Positions 5,713-8,351 of a DNA stretch of 8,351 nt are shown here, one piece after another (positions within the stretch are counted from its first letter, which is position 1; the number at the start of each line of letters is the position of its first letter). Below the pieces are notes generated by a model. It was given only the letters and a program-made list of their open reading frames with translations. It made no database searches and had not been told where the DNA came from. Source of the stretch: Candidatus Albibeggiatoa sp. nov. BB20 (GTDB taxonomy: Bacteria; Pseudomonadota; Gammaproteobacteria; Beggiatoales; Beggiatoaceae); contig JADGDW010000177.1 in assembly GCA_016744725.1 (NCBI GenBank), forward strand, positions 1-8,351, given 5' to 3'. Position numbers and translations under genes: made by a program.

Positions 5713-5729
5713 ACAGCCTAAACGGCTAA
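5713..5729. repeat. 17-bp direct repeat, copy 1
   Basis: ACAGCCTAAACGGCTAA, identical to 5784-5800. It contains the small dyad AGCC-taaac-GGCT. Flanking bases do not extend the identity on either side. Confidence 0.75.
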
Positions 5730-5780
5730 CGTCTGTGCGACTTTAAGTAATGTGTCTGGTGCGGGTAAGGCTTTTGTGTC
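5718..5780 (-). pseudogene. Relic of an XRE-type helix-turn-helix protein
   Basis: Between an in-frame TGA (5781-5783) and a TAG (5718-5720) the minus strand reads DTKALPAPDTLLKVAQTLAV. This is the pattern of the last turn and helix of an XRE/Cro helix-turn-helix domain (xxPsxxTLlkLAxaLxV). Only 20 codons remain, so it is a fragment of a regulator or antitoxin gene. It is bracketed by the two 17-bp repeats, and its own end lies inside copy 1. Confidence 0.4.
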
Positions 5781-5783
5781 TCA

Positions 5784-5800
5784 ACAGCCTAAACGGCTAA
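5784..5800. repeat. 17-bp direct repeat, copy 2
   Basis: The second copy of ACAGCCTAAACGGCTAA, 71 bases from the first. It lies 16 bases past the stop codon of csm5. The dyad is too short and lacks a T-run, so it is not a convincing terminator. Confidence 0.75.
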
Positions 5801-5815
5801 TAACTAAATCCTAAC

Positions 5816-7528
5816 TCACTGCCGTAACTTTTGCAACTTATCCTTACGTTTTACTTTAGCATTTTTCGACGGCTTATCCTGAAATGTATACACTTCTTCT
5901 GCTAAATGAGCCAAACATTCACGATCTTCACTTACCCAATTTCCTGCCAACGCCTGATTAATCGCTTTTGACAACGCATCAGATAACACACCATTGGTAC
6001 TCGTATCGCCTGAACTTCTACATTGTTGCAAACACTTTTCAACATCACGGATCATTCTTTGTTCGACTGTTAATTTTGCCTCTTCCTGTGCCAAACGCTG
6101 CGCCTCTTGTTGAGCCTGTTTCTCCTGCTCCGCCGCCAAACGTACCGCATTCTGTGCTTGAATTTCCTGCTCTGCCATTTCTTGTAAACGCTGTTTAGAC
6201 ATTTCTACTGACAAAATCCGCAACCATCCAAACGGCAAACAAGGCTGATTTTTCACCACCAAACGCCGCGTTTTTGGAAATTCATCCACACCCGTTTTAC
6301 CCAGATTATATAAAGTACGCATTTCATTTTCCGTCACCTCATCCAACCAATCACCCGTCATCCCATTCCAACCATTCCCCCAACCCACGCGAATATAAGC
6401 CGCATCCGTATCTTGTTTAATGTGCTTTAATAGATTCTGACATTCCTGCTCAACCGCCGTTGCACCATACTGATGAAAAAAGGTAATTTCTTTGGTTAAA
6501 TGCTGCTGTGCATGATTATTTAAGATTTCACGCCATTGCTCAAAATTCTGTGGAATTAACTCATTATTCCAATTTAATACTTGTTGCGCTTGAGGATTAT
6601 GCAATAAAAAATCATCAATTTGTAACGTCAAACTCGCTTCACTACTCGGGGCTAAGGCCTCAGCAACAATACCCGTCGCATCCTGCCACACATCAATGCT
6701 GTCACGTCTACCCATGACTTTCCATTTAGCTTTCAAAGGATTACCCGCAAGATTCAACCAACGCACATCCATCATGTTGAGATTATCCGTTTTAAATTGA
6801 ATATCACTCACATGCAAACTGCGTAAAAAGTCGAGATTTTGTGTATTTTGTTGCGAATTATTTGGCGAAGATGAAAATAGATTTTCTAATAAACGATTAT
6901 CTGCTGTAGCAGGATTTCCACGACTCTTAGGTAAATAATGCTTAATATTATCAAACCCTTGCTGTTCAATTAAATGAGACAATAAAGCCGTCCGCATTGC
7001 ACCTTTAAGCGAACTCCCCGGGATAATCGGATGCCAAAAACCATCTTTTATTTGCTCCCGAATTTCATTAATTTCTTTGATTGGAGAATGAGCAAACAAC
7101 TGTAATTGATAGCCATAGCCGCCTTTATAATCATCTACAATATCAGTCAAATTATTTAATTTAGTTATGTTTCCAACAATTTCCGCTAATTTTGAATCTT
7201 TTTTTAACATTTCCTCAACTTGATTAAATAAATACTGCTGATCTGGCACAATCACATTTTGCCCACGCGCTAAAAAGTCAGCATCCCGAATCAAGGTTTC
7301 TCCCGTCCCCACATGTACAGGCGTAAGGATTTCAACAACATGCGTAGTGGTTTGATTTTGATATTTTTTTGTATTTTTTATCGGCGGTGATTTTTCAGGT
7401 TTAGCCTGAGGTTCTGGAGCTTGTTGCTTTTCAATAGTCGGAACAACAGGCGGTTTTTCAATTTTTGTGACTTGTGTTGTACTGGATATATGAGATTGTT
7501 TTTTATCTTTTTTCTTATATTTAGCCAT
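5816..7528 (-). CDS. csm5: Type III-A CRISPR RAMP protein Csm5, extended form
   Basis: Csm5 caps the target-binding end of the type III-A (Csm) interference complex and helps mature the crRNA 3' end. RAMP signatures: HVVEILTPVHVGTGETL (63-79), the glycine-rich loop IIPGSSLKGAMRTALL (168-183), VGWGNGWNG (381-389), EFPKTRRL (416-423) and a final PFGWLRIL strand (432-439), where an ordinary Csm5 would end. Two additions make it 570 residues, well above the usual 350-450: a Lys/Pro/Gln-rich N-terminal tail (1-58), probably disordered, and a C-terminal part (about 440-570) with an Ala/Gln/Glu coiled coil (446-490) followed by a helical region with CLQQC and a basic end. Start ATG at 7528 lies 1 base past csm4, with AGGGGG as ribosome site. 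Family assignment is firm; the role of the tail is unknown. Confidence 0.9.
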   Translation of the reverse strand: MAKYKKKDKKQSHISSTTQVTKIEKPPVVPTIEKQQAPEPQAKPEKSPPIKNTKKYQNQTTTHVVEILTPVHVGTGETLIRDADFLARGQNVIVPDQQYLFNQVEEMLKKDSKLAEIVGNITKLNNLTDIVDDYKGGYGYQLQLFAHSPIKEINEIREQIKDGFWHPIIPGSSLKGAMRTALLSHLIEQQGFDNIKHYLPKSRGNPATADNRLLENLFSSSPNNSQQNTQNLDFLRSLHVSDIQFKTDNLNMMDVRWLNLAGNPLKAKWKVMGRRDSIDVWQDATGIVAEALAPSSEASLTLQIDDFLLHNPQAQQVLNWNNELIPQNFEQWREILNNHAQQHLTKEITFFHQYGATAVEQECQNLLKHIKQDTDAAYIRVGWGNGWNGMTGDWLDEVTENEMRTLYNLGKTGVDEFPKTRRLVVKNQPCLPFGWLRILSVEMSKQRLQEMAEQEIQAQNAVRLAAEQEKQAQQEAQRLAQEEAKLTVEQRMIRDVEKCLQQCRSSGDTSTNGVLSDALSKAINQALAGNWVSEDRECLAHLAEEVYTFQDKPSKNAKVKRKDKLQKLRQ

Positions 7529-7529
7529 T

Positions 7530-8150
7530 TTATTCGCCCCCTACAAAAAAGCCACGTCCATCTCGATAAATTCGATAATTGAGTATTTTTTCAATATCAA
7601 CATCTTTTTCAATATCGGGAGTGACATCCTTAACATCACCTTTTAATTGTTTTTGAAAACTACTGCCTTCGGTAAACATGCGAATGGTTTTTTTACGATA
7701 ACTTGTGCCTGCAATCCAACCGCCACGCTTAGCCAAATCATAAGCTGAGCCTTCTAGCCAATCGTCTTGCATATCATGTTGTTTATTTGGAGAAACCAGA
7801 GACAAACTCATTGCAATATGCTTAGGCTCTTGAATTTCTATCATTTTTTTATCCCAACTAAATAAACCATGCCCACTACTACGGTCAGCACCAATCCCCG
7901 TATCACCTAATAAACACAATGCCGCCTCAAACATTTTTTGTTGTTTTGCATCAATATTGGCTAAAAAGTATAAACCTGTTTTAATTTTCTGTTTTTCAGT
8001 TTCCTGCTCTCGATAATGCACCCGCGCAAAATCAAATAACTGCCCATCAGCCACTTGACCCGTTAAACGATTAATCGCAACCCGCGCATTTTCTTCATTA
8101 TAGAAAAGTTTAAAATCATCTGGGAAATCAGAATAAAATAATCTTTGCAT
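7530..8150 (-). CDS. csm4: Type III-A CRISPR RAMP protein Csm4, N-terminally truncated
   Basis: Csm4 binds the 5' handle of crRNA and holds Cas10 in the type III-A complex. Visible family features: ARVAINRLTG (22-31, matching the HNxINRxTG-like site), ALCLLGDTGIGADRSSGHGL (77-96, glycine-rich loop), KRGGWIAGTSYRKKTIRMF (141-159) and the closing NYRIYRDGRGFFVGG, much like the HPVYRYGxAF end of relatives. At 206 residues it is about 90-100 short of the usual length of about 300. The missing part is the N-terminal RAMP strand and loop that should precede INRLTG. A TGA lies directly before the ATG, none of the three upstream frames encodes the lost part, and an unrelated gene tail is there instead. 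AGAGAG about 9 bases upstream could allow translation. It is probably non-functional as a Cas10 anchor. Confidence 0.82.
   Translation of the reverse strand: MQRLFYSDFPDDFKLFYNEENARVAINRLTGQVADGQLFDFARVHYREQETEKQKIKTGLYFLANIDAKQQKMFEAALCLLGDTGIGADRSSGHGLFSWDKKMIEIQEPKHIAMSLSLVSPNKQHDMQDDWLEGSAYDLAKRGGWIAGTSYRKKTIRMFTEGSSFQKQLKGDVKDVTPDIEKDVDIEKILNYRIYRDGRGFFVGGE
7537..7542 (-). promoter_or_regulatory. Ribosome binding site of csm5 inside the end of csm4
   Basis: AGGGGG on the minus strand, 8 bases before ATG at 7528, within the last codons of csm4. It supports coupled translation of the two genes. Confidence 0.65.
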
Positions 8151-8170
8151 TCATTTATGCTCTCTTGGAA

Positions 8171-8351
8171 TCAAGTTGAGCGAGGCGGTATCAATCGAGG
8201 CCCAGCATCGGTGAAGACTTTCCAACCCAAATTCTGGAATTCTACTATTGCCTGTTTACTTAAAGAACCAAGTACCCAGAGTTCAATGTCACTTCCTTTT
8301 GCTTCAAGGTTTAGGGCCATTGCAGCTTCAGCGACCTGTTGGCTCCATCGG
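8171..8351 (-). CDS. C-terminal end of an unidentified protein (partial)
   Basis: An open frame entering from the right edge and ending at TGA 8171-8173: RWSQQVAEAAMALNLEAKGS, then DIELWVLGSLSKQAIVEF, QNLGWKVFTDAG and PRLIPPRST. The strand-turn-helix layout (hydrophobic strand, G-x-L-S, helix, L-G-W-x-V) looks like a genuine C-terminus, and I recall similar endings in uncharacterised proteins, but I cannot name a family. It is visibly richer in G and C than the csm genes beside it and has nothing in common with Csm3, the gene expected at this place. At least 59 residues are present. Confidence 0.6.
   Translation of the reverse strand, partial: RWSQQVAEAAMALNLEAKGSDIELWVLGSLSKQAIVEFQNLGWKVFTDAGPRLIPPRST

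Noticed and set aside
5713..5800. Two identical 17-bp units 71 bases apart as a minimal CRISPR array
   Set aside because: The identity does not extend beyond 17 bases, there are only two units, the 54-base interval is long for a spacer, and its content reads as a protein relic. It does not look like a CRISPR repeat.
5968..6198. Open frame on the plus strand, 76 codons
   Set aside because: Antisense shadow of the Csm5 coiled-coil region; its proline-rich content mirrors the low-complexity opposite strand.
6508..6717. Open frame on the plus strand, 69 codons
   Set aside because: Antisense to the core of csm5, with no domain character.

Overview
The window is AT-rich, and every gene I can support lies on the minus strand. 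Protein content points to a gammaproteobacterium rich in mobile DNA, of the kind seen among filamentous sulfur oxidisers (Thiotrichales, Beggiatoa/Thioploca-like). That placement is inferred from composition, the SagB-type and RAMP protein styles, intergenic AT repeats, a MITE and decayed insertion sequences; no 16S or marker gene supports it directly.

Reading with the direction of transcription (high to low coordinates): the right edge holds the tail of an unidentified gene (8171-8351). It is followed by a csm4 that lacks its first third (7530-8150) and by a complete, unusually long csm5 (5816-7528). These are the end of a type III-A CRISPR effector operon, but cas10, csm2, csm3, csm6, cas6, cas1/2 and any repeat array are not in this window. 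A 170-base spacer follows, with two copies of a 17-base repeat bracketing most of a helix-turn-helix relic. Then comes a ParD/ParE toxin-antitoxin pair (5108-5610) and a compact row of five mini-genes (4170-4962). Three of these are tandem paralogues beginning MPYTMDD, spaced by only 2 bases.

The middle of the window holds a stand-alone PolB-like 3'-5' exonuclease (3248-4045). About 530 bases without an intact gene follow (2719-3247), in which I find a heavily frameshifted IS1-family transposase relic. Next is a two-gene unit: an unrecognised 196-residue protein and, 11 bases downstream, a double-domain SagB/ThcOx-type nitroreductase-fold dehydrogenase (413-2101).

The left edge carries the C-terminal half of an IS607-family serine recombinase gene, broken by a 119-base MITE with long inverted ends.

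Overall this is an accessory, decaying region: a damaged defence operon, a toxin-antitoxin pair and duplicated mini-genes next to two ordinary metabolic or DNA-processing genes, bracketed by mobile-element remains. The best candidates for something undescribed are the MPYTMDD mini-gene array and the extended Csm5 with its C-terminal coiled coil and helical tail.
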